Positions 45,457 through 56,038 of a DNA stretch of 64,000 nucleotides are shown here, one piece after another (positions within the stretch are counted from its first letter, which is position 1; every line of letters begins with the position of its first letter). Where the stretch lies: the NCBI GenBank assembly GCA_025024175.1, contig QCXZ01000042.1, positions 7,333,501-7,397,500 on the forward strand, given 5' to 3'. The notes beneath the pieces are model-generated. The model was given only the letters and a program-made list of their open reading frames with translations, made no database searches and was not told the DNA's origin. The DNA is from Rhyzopertha dominica (taxonomy: Eukaryota; Arthropoda; Insecta; Coleoptera; Bostrichidae). A program made the translations under genes and the position numbers.

Positions 45457-45717
45457 GGGTTTATTCGACCTTAGCTTAGTATAAAGAATACTCTTTTTTC
45501 CAATGTCAAGCTTTCGACTATATTCAAGTCTTTGGCAGGACTTCTATAAGCAGTTTACAATTTTTATATAAAAAATATTCTTAAATTACTAATCAACAAT
45601 TATGTATATATAAATTGTAAACTGCTTGTAGAAGTCCTGACGAAGACTTGAATATAGTCGAAAGCTTGACATTGGAAAAAGAGTATTCTTTAAACTAAGC
45701 TAAGGTCGAATAAACCA
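45457..45717. mobile_element. 261-bp inverted-repeat hairpin element
   Basis: Arms of about 107 bp (45457-45565 and 45611-45717) are near-perfect inverted copies, starting GGTTTATTCGACCTTAGCTT and running through AATGTCAAGCTTTCGACTAT to GCAGTTTACAATTT, with a ~45-base A/T loop. Each arm has a hammerhead-like core (intact in the right arm). TATCAGAACT stands on both sides (45430-45439 and 45723-45732) within an ~18-bp imperfect duplication. A target duplication of that size suits Penelope/LINE-type insertion better than a cut-and-paste element. It may be a pair of inverted Penelope pLTR remnants. Confidence 0.82.
45637..45663 (+). ncRNA. hammerhead-like core in the right arm
   Basis: CTGACGA, one A, stem GACT/AGTC around TGAATAT, then GAAA. 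The left arm has the same stem and GAAA on the minus strand, but its box reads CTGCCAA. Cleavage site and stem III not located. Confidence 0.33.
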
Positions 45718-46250
45718 TAAAATATCAGAACTATTTATCGCACGATTAAGGATTGTGAGCAAGGAATTCCTTGCATAAAAAAATGGTCGTCCAAGAATTT
45801 TGCCCCCAGAAGCTGTCAACAGAATGCTAGAACGTGCAAAAAACAGAGTTGGAACTTCAGCGAGAAAGTTACGTCGGCGATTTCAAGTTTTCCACATGAC
45901 CATCAGCTAGAAATGGNTTCAAATTTCGNAAAAGACAAAAATTTCCTAAATATTAGTAATGCCCAGTTATAAAGCACCTGCGATGTTGTCGAATGTTACG
46001 GATAATTCGCTTTGCAAACAACAAAGTGATTGTTATGGACGACGAAAAATATTTTACTTTGGCGAACGCGGAAATGAAAGGAGATTATGGTTTTTATACA
46101 GATGATATCAGGAACACTCCGGAAAATGTTAGATTTAAATGTAAAGTAAAATTTACCGACAAAATAGTAGTATGGTGGGTGATTTCTGAAGCTGGTGTTT
46201 CACGTCCCTATGTTAGAGGCGAAGCTATAGATGCAAATCTAACTTTAATA

Positions 46251-46850
46251 ATATAATAATTTGTTTTATTTTTGGGTATCCGGCTTGTAAGCGGCAATAA
46301 TAGGCAAGGCAAGTATTGTAAATGTTTATATTTTGGGCCTAAATTAGTGGCCCTTCATCAGAACGACTAAGGAACAAAGAAAACCAGTGTGATACAATAC
46401 ATCGAAATAATAAGAAAACTTACAGCAAAAAAGCCAAGATCCAAAAGTTTTTAAATTCATCAGGCGGGATGGCTGCTTCATACAATTACATGACAGGCAG
46501 CAAACAAACACCGTCACTAACATCAGGTAAAAAGCTATTGTCCATAAAAAAATACATAAACTCAAAAAATACGACAGGTGTAAGTAAGAAAAATTTTTAC
46601 CAGGCGTCAAAAATGGCATAAAAAAGTGACAGAAATTTGACGAGATAAATTAATTTTACAAAAAACAAGCTACCGGGAAACGAGACTGTGGTCATATATT
46701 ATGCGAGTCTAAAAGAAAAAGGTATTTATAGATGTTGCTTAGATTATTAATATCTGATTTTTTATTAACAATATCTTTCCGGACATAGATATAAAACTCA
46801 TCTCCATAAAAACTCTTTTTTTGTAACTGTTTACCTTTGCTAAGGTACGC
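46251..46850 (-). mobile_element. Penelope-like element 3' fragment
   Basis: Lies inside the mariner gene. Minus strand from about 46,840: KVNSYKKRVFMEMSFI, then after a shift RKDIVNKKSDINNLSNIYKY. This matches the very C-terminus of Penelope-like polyproteins beyond the GIY-YIG domain (KR...EM.FI......N...D...L...Y). The remaining 450 bp downstream is non-coding 3' sequence with a hammerhead-like core at 46331-46361, as expected for a Penelope pLTR. 5'-truncated, no RT. Precise ends and target duplication could not be fixed. Confidence 0.7.
46331..46361 (-). ncRNA. hammerhead-like core in Penelope 3' region
   Basis: Minus strand CTGATGA, A, GGGCC...GGCCC (perfect 5-bp stem, loop ACTAATTTA), then AAAA where GAAA is expected. 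The lost G of the second box should inactivate it. Confidence 0.32.
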
Positions 46851-47060
46851 GAAAATGTCTTCCAAAATTGTTGTATTTTATTAGAACACATCATAATGGA
46901 GGCAAAATTATGTTCTGGCCAGATATGGCATCCTGTCATTATGTCCGAACAACAAGCGAATGGTTGGCTACAAATGCCATACCTTTTGTACCAAAACAAG
47001 ACAATCCCCCAAATCTTCCACAAGCACGACCTTACAAGACCGTGGACCCTCATCAGTTAT

Positions 47061-47689
47061 GTACATAATTCTTGAAATGTGCTCTAGATTAGTGACAAAA
47101 TGTAATACTATTTCATTATTTTCTGTATTGTTAATTTTCTACTTTTTATTAGCCTGCAGAAATTATTGCCAAAATTTCTGTTACATATGTTAATTGGTTA
47201 AAAACCCGGGGCCGAAGGCTTTTAGGCAAGTTTATACATGGTATCTCGTGATAAATTGTCGATTTGCTTATATTTTATTTAGATGACATGAAATGTGACA
47301 TTTTATTTCCATGACGTGCTATGTTATATACATTTTTGTCCCTCGATCCAACCAATGAATTTTTCCCCAAAAGTTTCAAATCATACGTGAGTTTAGCCAA
47401 ATTCCGAGACAAAAGTCGGAAAATAAGAACATTTCGAGACAGCGGGATTTTAGAAGAATTCCAAGATATAAGTCAGAATTTAAGAAAAAAATATGGCCCT
47501 TCCACGCTGCCGTAGGTAGGCAACAATGAATGACCATAAAAAAACTGCAAGGTTCCAGTCTGAATGCATCTGATTATGTCTTCAGAATAATCCCAAACCC
47601 ACGAGGTCCTCTTAAAGCCACTATTCACTTTAAATTACCGTTAGCCAACACTCAAGGCCTTCTATTAATTATCAAAGCACCTATCATAC
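47061..47689. other. no gene recognised
   Basis: The first part may be the mariner 3'UTR. The frame 47321-47515 has no motif. Confidence 0.4.
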
Positions 47690-48080
47690 GAGAGCCTTGT
47701 GTTACAATAAAAAGCTCATCAGCCGCAAAGCCGTTTTCACCGCGTGTCGGTGCCCTTTGGCGTGCAAGCACCTAGATCTCCTCGAGTTTGTAATTAATCC
47801 GACATTCAATTACGAGCGGCAATTAAATTTTCGATTATTGTCGCGCGCGGATGACCCAGAAAGCCGTCGCATCTTGTTGCGTAACGACGGCTGAAACTGA
47901 AACGGCGGGCGAGAGCTACCGTCTAGACCGCGAAAGACAATTGCTGCTTGCAGCAAACAATGGGTGTCTAAATATAGCACCGCCGTTGGTGCATTTCCTT
48001 CCGAGGAAGGTAAATGAGAACGGCGTTGCCGTTTTATTGTGATTTATCGCACTTGGGAGTGCATACCTGAACGGTAGTCA
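47690..48080. promoter_or_regulatory. CpG- and homeodomain-site-rich block
   Basis: The most CpG-dense stretch of the right half. It clusters GTAATTAATCCG, CAATTACG, GCAATTAAAT and GATTATTG within 65 bp, and TGATTTATCGC near 48,040. Overlapping frames (47530-48042) show no domain. Best read as a candidate developmental enhancer, or less likely a CpG-island promoter. Confidence 0.35.
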
Positions 48081-48143
48081 CTGAATACTTTTAAGATAAC
48101 AAAAGCTATCGATTGGCTTATTTTGAATATTGCTCTTTGTATA

Positions 48144-48500
48144 ATTGGGTATCATCACCTTTTTTTAAAATTATGTAAAATGAATCTTGAAGTGCATATA
48201 TATCGTACGCCATGTTAAAAAAAACAAAAACATACTTGTAGGTAGAGAATTTCAGGTCTGAAATTCGAATCTTAGGAGTCACTGCCAAGGTTATTCAACT
48301 CCTGACATCAAGTATCATGTAAACATTACCGAGGAGCGTGCTGTTTAATGGTGTAGTATCATTCTTGTATTGGAAAAGCTTTTGTGTGGTGTTTATTGAA
48401 AGGACGGTGTAAGAGGTCGCACCAAAAAATAATTTGTGGATTAGATGCTACCTATCAATATGCAATTTAATAAAATATAAATACATGGCGAATACCCAAT
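48144..48500 (+). mobile_element. 357-bp deletion derivative of the P-like element
   Basis: Ends ATTGGGTAT...ATACCCAAT. Its first 285 bp are an inverted copy of 41455-41130 (GAATCTTGAAGTGCATATAT, CAGGTCTGAAATTCGAAT, AAGGACGGTGTAAGAGGTCG) and its last 70 bp correspond to 40230-40158. The middle 0.9 kb, including the THAP exons, is missing, with microhomology at the joint (TTTGTGGATTAG). Flanking TGTATA on both sides (48138-48143, 48501-48506; eight bases match if the terminal AT is counted in the target) marks a real insertion. P-type elements make 8-bp duplications. Non-autonomous. Confidence 0.85.
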
Positions 48501-49127
48501 TGTATAATACTCGTAAGTAGGATACATTTTCATCTCGTATTGTACCTTGAATGTACCTGCACATATCTATTATGCTAAAATCGGCAGAATTTCGTTTACT
48601 CCAAAATTATATATTAATTTTTTGAAACATAGAAATCATTCCGGAAATCTGATTTAAGACATAACATTATGTATCTTTTCAGTGTGGCAGCTGTCAATTG
48701 GGTATGATTAGTAAACAAAGCAATATAATAAAAACGTTTTATTCGACATTTATCTATTTATACGCCTAGATATGAATTTTTCGCATTTAGAAAGAACGGA
48801 CATGTTTTATATTTATTTTCAATCACACCAAAATCCAGTTTTATTTATATTTCGAAATATATCCAGAACAAAGACAACCCAATTTAAAAATTATTAGTAA
48901 ACTGGTCAACAATTTAAGCGCATACGGTTCCTTAGTGAAATCAAGGGCAGAGATATACCAAAAACAACAAAAAGAAATTGAAAAAATCATGCTCTACGAG
49001 GCTACAAAAGATGTATAAGAAGCAGGAAAAGGGATTTCAAAAAACAAAATTCTGAAAATTAAAAAAAAAGGAAAATTGAGTTTATAAATTTCAGTCATAC
49101 ATAGCTTGTAAATCCGTGGTAGATAAA
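48501..49127. other. no gene recognised
   Basis: A/T-rich, nothing recognised. Confidence 0.42.
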
Positions 49128-49162
49128 AATTTAATAATAATAATGATAATGATAATAATAAG
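49128..49162 (-). repeat. (TTA)n/(TCA) LINE tail
   Basis: AATAATAATAATGATAATGA-type run on the plus strand at the 3' end of the minus-strand LINE. Confidence 0.8.
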
Positions 49163-49440
49163 TCAAAGTTTAGCTAAAAGCTCTTCAACACAATAATTAA
49201 AGATTACACTATCTCTGTATAACGCAACCTATTTATAAGTTTTTATATGAATGAAAGAAGTGACAAAAAATAAATGTATATGAGAAACTATATACGTATA
49301 GAATACATAACTGCAATTCAAGCAATTTCAATGCAATAATTCTCAAGATTTATCTTAAAAGTAATTTTCAAAATTTTGAATGTTTCAGGTAGTAAATTAT
49401 AAAAATACACAGCATTAAAAGAGAAGGAACGCTGTAACCA
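49128..49440 (-). mobile_element. LINE 3' end fragment
   Basis: Minus strand from about 49,440: WLQRSFSFNAVYFYNLLPET FKILKI, the last conserved block of a LINE ORF2 (..SF.....YN.LP..I). It runs into a 3'UTR and ends with a TTATTATTATCATTATC-type tail at 49,128-49,162. Only the last ~300 bp remain. Confidence 0.62.
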
Positions 49441-50060
49441 TAGCTTTCCCTACACAACAGCTCTAATTGCTTCATCTATTAAATGCAATAGTAATATAGT
49501 GGTACTATACCCCTCCCTTCGAAATCAAGTACACCCGCCCCTGTTTTTTTAAGACATTAAGATGCTAATCTCTTTATATAGGCATCGTTTCTTCCGAAGG
49601 AATACACCATCACAAGTTTTTCTTTCTTAATCCATTATGAAGAAATATGGACAGGCACTTTTGACAGAAATGCACTCTAAAAGGCTGCAGGTATCCCCAT
49701 GTGGCTGGCACCACCGTTTGTTCCAAAATCATCATTCACAGCACGACTGCATAAGAAACCAATCCGCAAACGATCTCCAAATAAAAGGCTTTAAATCGTT
49801 CTTTTATGCCAGCCGATGTACAAATTGCTGTCACGCGGCTACAATAATCATGTTACTGCCAAGTGACATGAGAAATTGATAAACCGTCTTTTATTACCGG
49901 CTGAGATTCGCTCGGCACGAAACCTCATAAAGACACGTAACCCGTATTCGTATCGAAGAACGACCAGCCGATAAGTAACATTGCACAATCAATAATTAAA
50001 CTGTGCTGAGTGATTGTTGCGGTCAGGTTCCAGTTAAACTGCGTGTTTTGAGTTCTGGCT
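49441..50060. promoter_or_regulatory. candidate regulatory block at 49640-50060
   Basis: CpG-enriched from 49,640, with TTTTATGCCAGCC and TTTTATTACCGGC (posterior-Hox/Caudal-like TTTAT sites) and CAATAATTAAAC. The 80-codon frame 49637-49879 has no domain. Role inferred. Confidence 0.27.
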
Positions 50061-50929
50061 AGTTGTTAACAGATCCCGATAGAAATTAATTAGTCGAAGC
50101 TGGAAAAATTTATCGCCAAGCAATAAAAAATACAATAGAAACGTGAATAGTCATGTGTTCCCAGAATCATACTTTTATGATGGTGTAACAATATTAAAAG
50201 TGTAAAAGCTACTTTATACAAATCAATGAATTTAAAAATTAATATGCAAGGAAAGGAGGAAGAACATTTTGATCTTTATTCACCAATTCTGATTTATTGC
50301 ATTATTTATCGTAAACTGCAACTTTTCTAAACAGCTACCTTTGTGATTTACCTGAAGAAAAGTTCTTTAGTGAATCCGTATCAGCAGAGTTTTTAGTCTC
50401 TCAAGTTGGGGTACTACGCGATATTTTCCTTTTTAGTCTGATGAGACAGACCATATAATTAACATCGAACTTCGTTTGATTTTCAGTTTTTTGTTTAAAA
50501 CGACCATTATGTGTTAGTCTTAGAAGAGGACCATAAATTACTAAATACTTCTGAAATTACCCGGCAACGAATTGCAAATACCTACTATGGCAGTACAGGG
50601 GGCACAGTTTCAGGCTCGTAATACTGTCGAAGGCCATTGGAAAGATAGCGTGTTGTAACAAACTTTTTATCACTTAAATATTAAATGTATCAAAATTCGT
50701 AAGACACCTGTGTATTCACTAACTCTCATAGTCAGGATTTCCATTCGGATGAGGTTGAGATTCCGGCTAGAAAAAGCTATATGATAATAGAACTGAGAGG
50801 GGACTCGAGTAAAATTGCTAAAGAACAGAGAGATCCACAACTTAAAACTAGAAAACCCCTACAGAAGGGTTTAGTATCAAATAAATTGTTCCCACCAACT
50901 AAAGAAAAGCTTCAGATACAGGTCAGTTC
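50061..50929. other. no gene recognised
   Basis: A/T-rich; its end may include worn 5' parts of the Penelope element. Confidence 0.4.
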
Positions 50930-51531
50930 AACACAGTTACTAGAGCAGATCTAGGTTCAGTCACAGCAATTTTAGATAGAGAAGATTATGGGACTAAATT
51001 TAATGAATTAGTAGATGAGGGAACGTACAAAAAATTATACCGAAGTGCTAATCTTATTAAGACTTCAAATTTTTCAGATGAGAAAAAGTCTTTTTTAACT
51101 GTTTCAGAATGTAAGTTACGAAAGTTGCAAAGCTTCCCAAAATACATAATACAAATATCCCCTTATGACGAGAAATGAATAAAATTTTGTGCTATTTGAA
51201 GGCCTATATAAGGAAGATCCATAGTTCACCAAAAATTCTCCAGATCTTATAGATGTAATAAAAGAACTGCGTATTTCAGCAGTTAGTTTTGACGTAGCTT
51301 TTATTTTTATGCAAGTACTCATACCAGAAACAATTGATATTATCAAACCAAAACTTAGAGGACTATTTAAAATCTGCTCATTTCTTATGGAAGGGTACTA
51401 TTTATAAATAAAAACAAAGTTTCACATTGGGTTCACCCTAAGTCCTACAGTGGCAAATTACTTTGAAAAGGTAGCTGTTCAGAAATGAAATGTTGGTATA
51501 GGTACACAGATGATGCTTATGTTATTTGGCC
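50930..51531 (+). pseudogene. Penelope-like RT fragment
   Basis: REDYGTKFNELVDEGTYKKL near 50,985, KKSFLTVSECKLRKLQSFPK Y (the RLYGLPKIHK block, changed), LRISAVSFDVAF...VLIPET (the SFDVVSLF..VPI.E motif, catalytic Asp of FD present), then, with shifts, TYFLWKGTIYK and the H/GWVHPKS...VANYFEK block (MGSPLSP..AN..ME in relatives). It ends with CWYRYTDDAYVIWP (51,493-51,534), where YTDD is the RT catalytic motif of Penelope elements. The gene is cut immediately after this by the foldback element. Several stops and shifts. Confidence 0.72.
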
Positions 51532-53428
51532 GGTAGAGTAGTTTCCCTAAATATAGAAGAACGAGCAATCGGGGCAACGGTCTACCAGATGATTTATTAG
51601 GGTAATACTTACATATTTAAATGGGCATTGTGGACCCGTCTGCAACCACAGGTAAAGTTTTAACAAAGCAGTTTCTTTGAACCACCGGTACCGTGTTATG
51701 TGAACTCAAAACTCATTGCAAACTGAGGAAAGTGATGGCTAATATTTGTCTTGAAAATCAAAACCCACACATTTCACTATTTAAACAATGTAGGAATAAC
51801 TTGTTTCTGTTATTATGTTGGTGGAACTTTAACGACAGGTTTCCAATAATGAAATTCTTCAGCTTCTTTAGTGTTAGATTTAATTTTTGATTGGCATAAT
51901 TTTGGCGTAACCTTGTTTTGCGGGCACTTTAGCATGAATGTTTTGTTAGTTACTAGTTAGATATAGTTTGTATACTTTTTCTTAGGGAAAGCAATGTTTT
52001 TCACTAAATTGCCAGCAAAACAACTTTACAGCCAGATTCTCACAATATTCAAAAATTTCAAGTAAAACGTCTGTAAAAGCCAATACGTTGCGTGTAGATG
52101 AAGAACGCCTTTTAATTTTCTAAATCTGTACTAATTCTAATCAATTTCATGTGTTTTTTTGCATCGGCTGTTTTTGTTAATAGTTTAGATAAAGATGTAT
52201 TAAATGGAAAAAGAAAGGCACGTTTATTAATATGCAGCTTGACAAAAGATCGTTTCACTTGTGCTCCTAAAATTTACAGTAAAAACTTTTGATGGAAAAA
52301 GTATACTCCTTCAAGCAATGGACTAGATAGTCTTGACATAAGTATACATATCAGAAAACAGATATGCTACTAATGACACACAATGAAAGAGCGAGAGAGA
52401 AAAAGGTAAATATGCATGAAAAACAATGTTACCGTACAACTATAGTACCAACTATAGTAGTAACAAAATGTTAAACTACGAAACAATGATGTAATGTAAT
52501 TGCAAATAAACTAATCATTTTGTAATACATTAGTTTGATGCATCTTTATTTAAAAAATATATGTTTTATTGTTTGTCCGAAACAAAGCTCCAAGTAAATG
52601 ACGTATAAGAATGTTCGCTCAAAAAAAGCTCTTTACTGAGGCGACGTTTTATGTTATGAATGACCATTACTAAACGTTAAACATTTAAAATGTTATTAAT
52701 GCAATTGCTTGACCTACTTGTATATTGAAATACCCTGTAGGATGCAAATACGAAACGCTCATTTGTTACACACCAAACTTAAAATTTGAAGACTGAATCA
52801 ATAATTATTATAACACCCAACAACCTATTGAGAAAACTATTTTTCTGACACATGATCATTTTGGTTTAGGTTTGCGTAGGCTAGATGATCGAATGTCAGA
52901 ACATGGTGTTAAATATATGGAAATTCAGGAAAAACGGATCTATATATTTAAAAAATAAATGGTTTTCAGTAACTAGTAAGTAACAAAACATTCATGCTAA
53001 AGTGACCACAAAACAAGCTTACGGCAAAATTATGCCAACCAAAAATATAAATGTAACACTAAAGAAGGTAAAGAATTTCATTATTGGAAACTTGTCGTTA
53101 AAGTTCCACCAACATAATAACAGAAATAACTGTAGCAAAAAGATTACAAAAAATGGTATTTTGTTCCTACATTGTTTAAATAGTGAAATGTGTGGGTTTT
53201 GATTTTCAAGACAAATATTAGCCATCACTTTCCTCAGTTTGCAATGAGTATTGCGTTCACATAACACGGTACCGGTGGTTCAAAGAAACTGCTTTGTTAA
53301 AACTTTACCTGTGGTCGCGGACGGGTCCATAATGCCTATTTAAATATGCAAATATTACCCTAATAAATCATCTGGTAGACCGTTGCCCTGATTGTTCGTT
53401 CTTCTGTGTTTAGGGAAACTACTCTACC
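51532..53428. mobile_element. long-TIR foldback element (1.9 kb)
   Basis: Left arm 51532-51959 and right arm 52970-53428 are inverted copies (ends GGTAGAGTAGTTTCCCTAAA / ...CTACTCTACC). They are highly similar along 430 bp; the right arm has about 33 extra bases near 53,130-53,165. A 1-kb A/T-rich middle separates them. Each arm holds the same open frame (51693-51890 on +, 53019-53267 on -; MLCE...THCKLRKVMANICLE and NPHISLFKQCRN), which matches no family I know. No target duplication was seen. It sits at the end of the Penelope RT. Class unknown. Confidence 0.82.
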
Positions 53429-53519
53429 ACTCCTAGCTCCTTTCTACTTGATAGGTTTAGATTTTGTGAAGTCTCACAACCTAGGTGATTTCGAAATTTT
53501 GCTTCAACTTGTGTCGAGA

Positions 53520-53690
53520 CATATTAGCCAACTCACTAGTTGCATATTATGTAATTTTATTTTAGGTAGAAGTCTATCATTTTATGCAGATAAAGACAAC
53601 ACCTATGCCCTAGGCAGGACTAGAACCCGCAACCTCGGGATCCAGAGGCAGATACCCAGATTGTAGATGTAATCAGATCAATAATTTTAG
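53520..53690 (-). repeat. tRNA-derived SINE fragment
   Basis: Minus strand from about 53,660: TCTGCCTCTGGATCCCGAGG then TTGCGGGTTCTAGTCCTGCC. GGTTCTAGTCC is a good B-box (GGTTCNANNCC) placed as in a tRNA T-arm, with a plausible anticodon-arm-like stretch before it. CTAGGGCATAGGTGTTGTC follows, the body often seen after tRNA heads in insect SINEs. The A-box side is worn. Confidence 0.48.
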
Positions 53691-53819
53691 TCAGAATTTA
53701 ACCGAAAACATAATGATGTCAAAACTCTTCAAAACATTCTACACTGCTCATAACCAGCAGCAAGCTAGTAATTATTCATAACAGTCAACTAAATTAAATT
53801 CACATATATGCGAACCACC

Positions 53820-54216
53820 CCCTGCTGTTCTATTGTTTCCTTGCGGTGTGCACGACAGCAACCCTCTTAGCGCTCCGGGCAAACTTTGAAAATTGCATTT
53901 CTCCTAGCTACGAGCCTCTTGTCCGACATCCCTTAAAGTAAACAGGGATACTGTGGTTAACCGGGACTAAATTTGCTCTAACTATGTAAACCGATTGCTT
54001 CAATGGCTCCTAGCTGTTGCAGAACGCTGAGGTTTTTGGATAATTATGGTGCCAGACGGATTGCCTTTTATCTATAGCTCGTTTGCGTTTCTATGAGCTT
54101 TTTTATATGTTTTCTACTTGCGAAATGCAGTCACGCTGCAGTCTTAATTGTAAGGATTGCACTGCGGTGCAAATCAGTTACGCAAATGCTTTTTGTCTGA
54201 TGGTGGCATTCCGCCG
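53820..54216. promoter_or_regulatory. CpG-enriched block, candidate regulatory DNA
   Basis: GC-richer than the flanks, with CAGTCTTAATTGTAAGGATT (NK-homeodomain-like TTAATTG) and GCACTGCGGTGC. It ends at the Transib-type insertion and may continue beyond it at 56,044. Role inferred. Confidence 0.27.
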
Positions 54217-56038
54217 CACAGAGGAGTATTTGTATTGAAAAACTGGTCATAAGTCAGTAACTAAAAATGTCAAATACAGAAATAAAACTTGTTAATTCTG
54301 AAACAATAATAAATACATAGGTGAGGGCCGTGAATATTTTGTATGTTTTTGGTAGTAGGTGGCGGTGCAACTTGTCAGAAGTTGACAGTTGCGCGCGGCA
54401 AGTTTATTCGTTGTTATCGTTTCGTATCAAGTTATACTTCAACAAGTGAATTAGTGAATGTGTAATGAACTTTGTTAAATTTCGTAAAATGGATTGTTCT
54501 GCCGCAGATATGTATAACATAATTTAATAATATTTATTGTCAGTTTATTTCTTTTCATACAGAAATGAATTTTTTTTAAAAGTCACAAAATTTTCGGTAA
54601 CGTGTTGTTGCCAGATTTGTAAATTACTTTTTTATTATACTTCTGATCTCTATTGGACAGTAATTTTTGTATTAGAAAACAGAGAATAGATCGTAGTTTC
54701 AAACTTAAAATGCGTTAGCTGCGAATATTTGCGAATTTGAATTTTGGAAGTATTTACATACAATTAGCGATTTCTAAAATAAGTACATGGTTAATACAAA
54801 GTTCAGGAACAGTTCAAAAACTCCATTATATGACAATAAATTATTTGGAAATTTTGGATGGATATGAAGTGGAAAGCAAAGAATAAATTTTTGAATTTTT
54901 TGACACTTGTTTAACCGGAAATATGCCCCTACTACATTTTTTAAGTTAATACTTCTTTTGGCGCCCTTGGTAGCTATTGAATTGAACGAATGGGTCCCTT
55001 AACTACCTTAGTACGTCATACAACGCTGAATACAGTATTACCAATTTTACGCTAGATTTAGCGGAATTCGGGTTTTTTAAGCTGGCAAAGTGACAAATTG
55101 TGGACAGCGGATTTAGGGACTTTTACAAATGACCATATTTTTGTGAACAATGCTTTGTTGTTTTAACAAAAAATTTATTAATTTTTGCGTTTCTTTTAAT
55201 ACAGATTGCAACAGTACATCCAAAAATTATAGATGTATTTGTTTTGATCGTAAGAAAGCAATTCTCAATATTTTTATATGGTGACAATCTAGGCGGTTTT
55301 ATTTTCTTAAGTTTTGTATATAAATGTTGTTTTTAAGTAGGTAATTATTATATATCCTTTATTTTAATATGCCTTCTAGATACAATAGTGATAATTATAA
55401 AATAATAATGCAAAACAAACTCAAGAATGTAAGCTGTAACATTTTATATTACTGGAAAATTTTCTTTTCTGAACATTTTTTTTGTCATAACATTTTATCG
55501 TGTTTAAAAATAAACGGAATTTGGATATGTAAAAACGCAATATGGCGATCATACAAAAAATGAAAACAAAAGTGTGTGTCAATGTCTCAAAAACAGTTTA
55601 TAGAAAAAATTGAAAACTGCATTACTTGAAATATTTAATAAAATATTAGCAAAAATTAACATCAAATTTGTTCATTATTTCCATACAAACAGACTAAATA
55701 TATAGCAGTTAATAAAAAAATATAGCAAATAATAAACAAATATTTTTTTTAAACAAATGCCGAACGATTCGTAATCGATTCGTTTTTTATTGCATATTAA
55801 ATAAGTCATTAGGCTACATAACTATACCTATTTAACCAGGTTTTGCGTATTACCGTTTTCGATATTCCAATGGTGAGGCTTCTAAATTTAACACCCTGTA
55901 TATTTTTATAAAACTTTTTTGCATCCTAACCCATAAAATGTCTTTTAAACGCAACGTATTAAAGGGTTATATCGTTTAAAGAACCATTCGATCAACAAAT
56001 GTTTTTGGCCGGTTTCTGCGTGCAAATACTCCTCTGTG
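54217..56038. mobile_element. Transib-type element (1,822 bp), no transposase recognised
   Basis: Starts CACAGAGGAGTATTTG (54217) and ends with its exact inverse CAAATACTCCTCTGTG (56038). Some further similarity lies inside (GAAAAACTGGTCA / GAAACCGGCCA). CGCCG is duplicated on both sides (54212-54216 and 56039-56043). TIRs beginning CAC, heptamer-like CACAGAG, and a 5-bp GC-rich target duplication are hallmarks of Transib, the family related to RAG1. The inside is A/T-rich. A GC-rich patch at 54,390-54,430 and an ATG at 54,489 (MDCSAADMYNI, then stop) look like a promoter and first codons, but I found no RAG1-like core, so it is a decayed or non-autonomous copy. Class assigned from ends only. 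Confidence 0.65.

Larger units (their letters stand above)
45332..47060 (+). pseudogene. DD37E-type mariner transposase, twice interrupted
   Basis: Start ATG 45,332: MSYKIDILKSIYTLVGQLPK RQIVRIFQNHNISIRT (HTH). It is broken by the hairpin at 45457-45717, then resumes: TIYRTIKDCEQ (with shifts), KNGRPRILPPEAVNRMLERA, KNRVGTSARKLRRRFQV, NNKVIVMDDEKYFTLANAEM (first catalytic Asp), VRFKCKVKFTDKIVVWWVIS, GVSRPYVRGEAIDANL. It is broken again by Penelope sequence (46251-46850), then CLPKLLYFIRTHHNGGKIMF, WPDMASCHYVRTTSEWLATN (second Asp), IPFVPKQDNPPNLPQARP. In relatives the third residue is the Glu of PIEDFW. Counting to that place gives 37 residues after the second Asp. Here the frame breaks into YKTVDPHQ. 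Two ambiguous bases (45,917, 45,930). Confidence 0.85.

Noticed and set aside
45457..45717. TA target duplication for the inverted hairpin
   Set aside because: TA does flank the arms, but a longer duplication around TATCAGAACT explains the broken mariner frame better.
49637..49879. 80-codon + frame as an exon
   Set aside because: No domain and no splice signals; lies in a CpG-enriched block with Hox-like sites.
51693..51890. Frame in the foldback arm as a functional gene
   Set aside because: Repeated in inverted form in the other arm and of unknown family; described as part of the element rather than as a gene.
54489..54524. ATG frame as the Transib transposase start
   Set aside because: Only 11 codons before a stop and no RAG1-like sequence follows.
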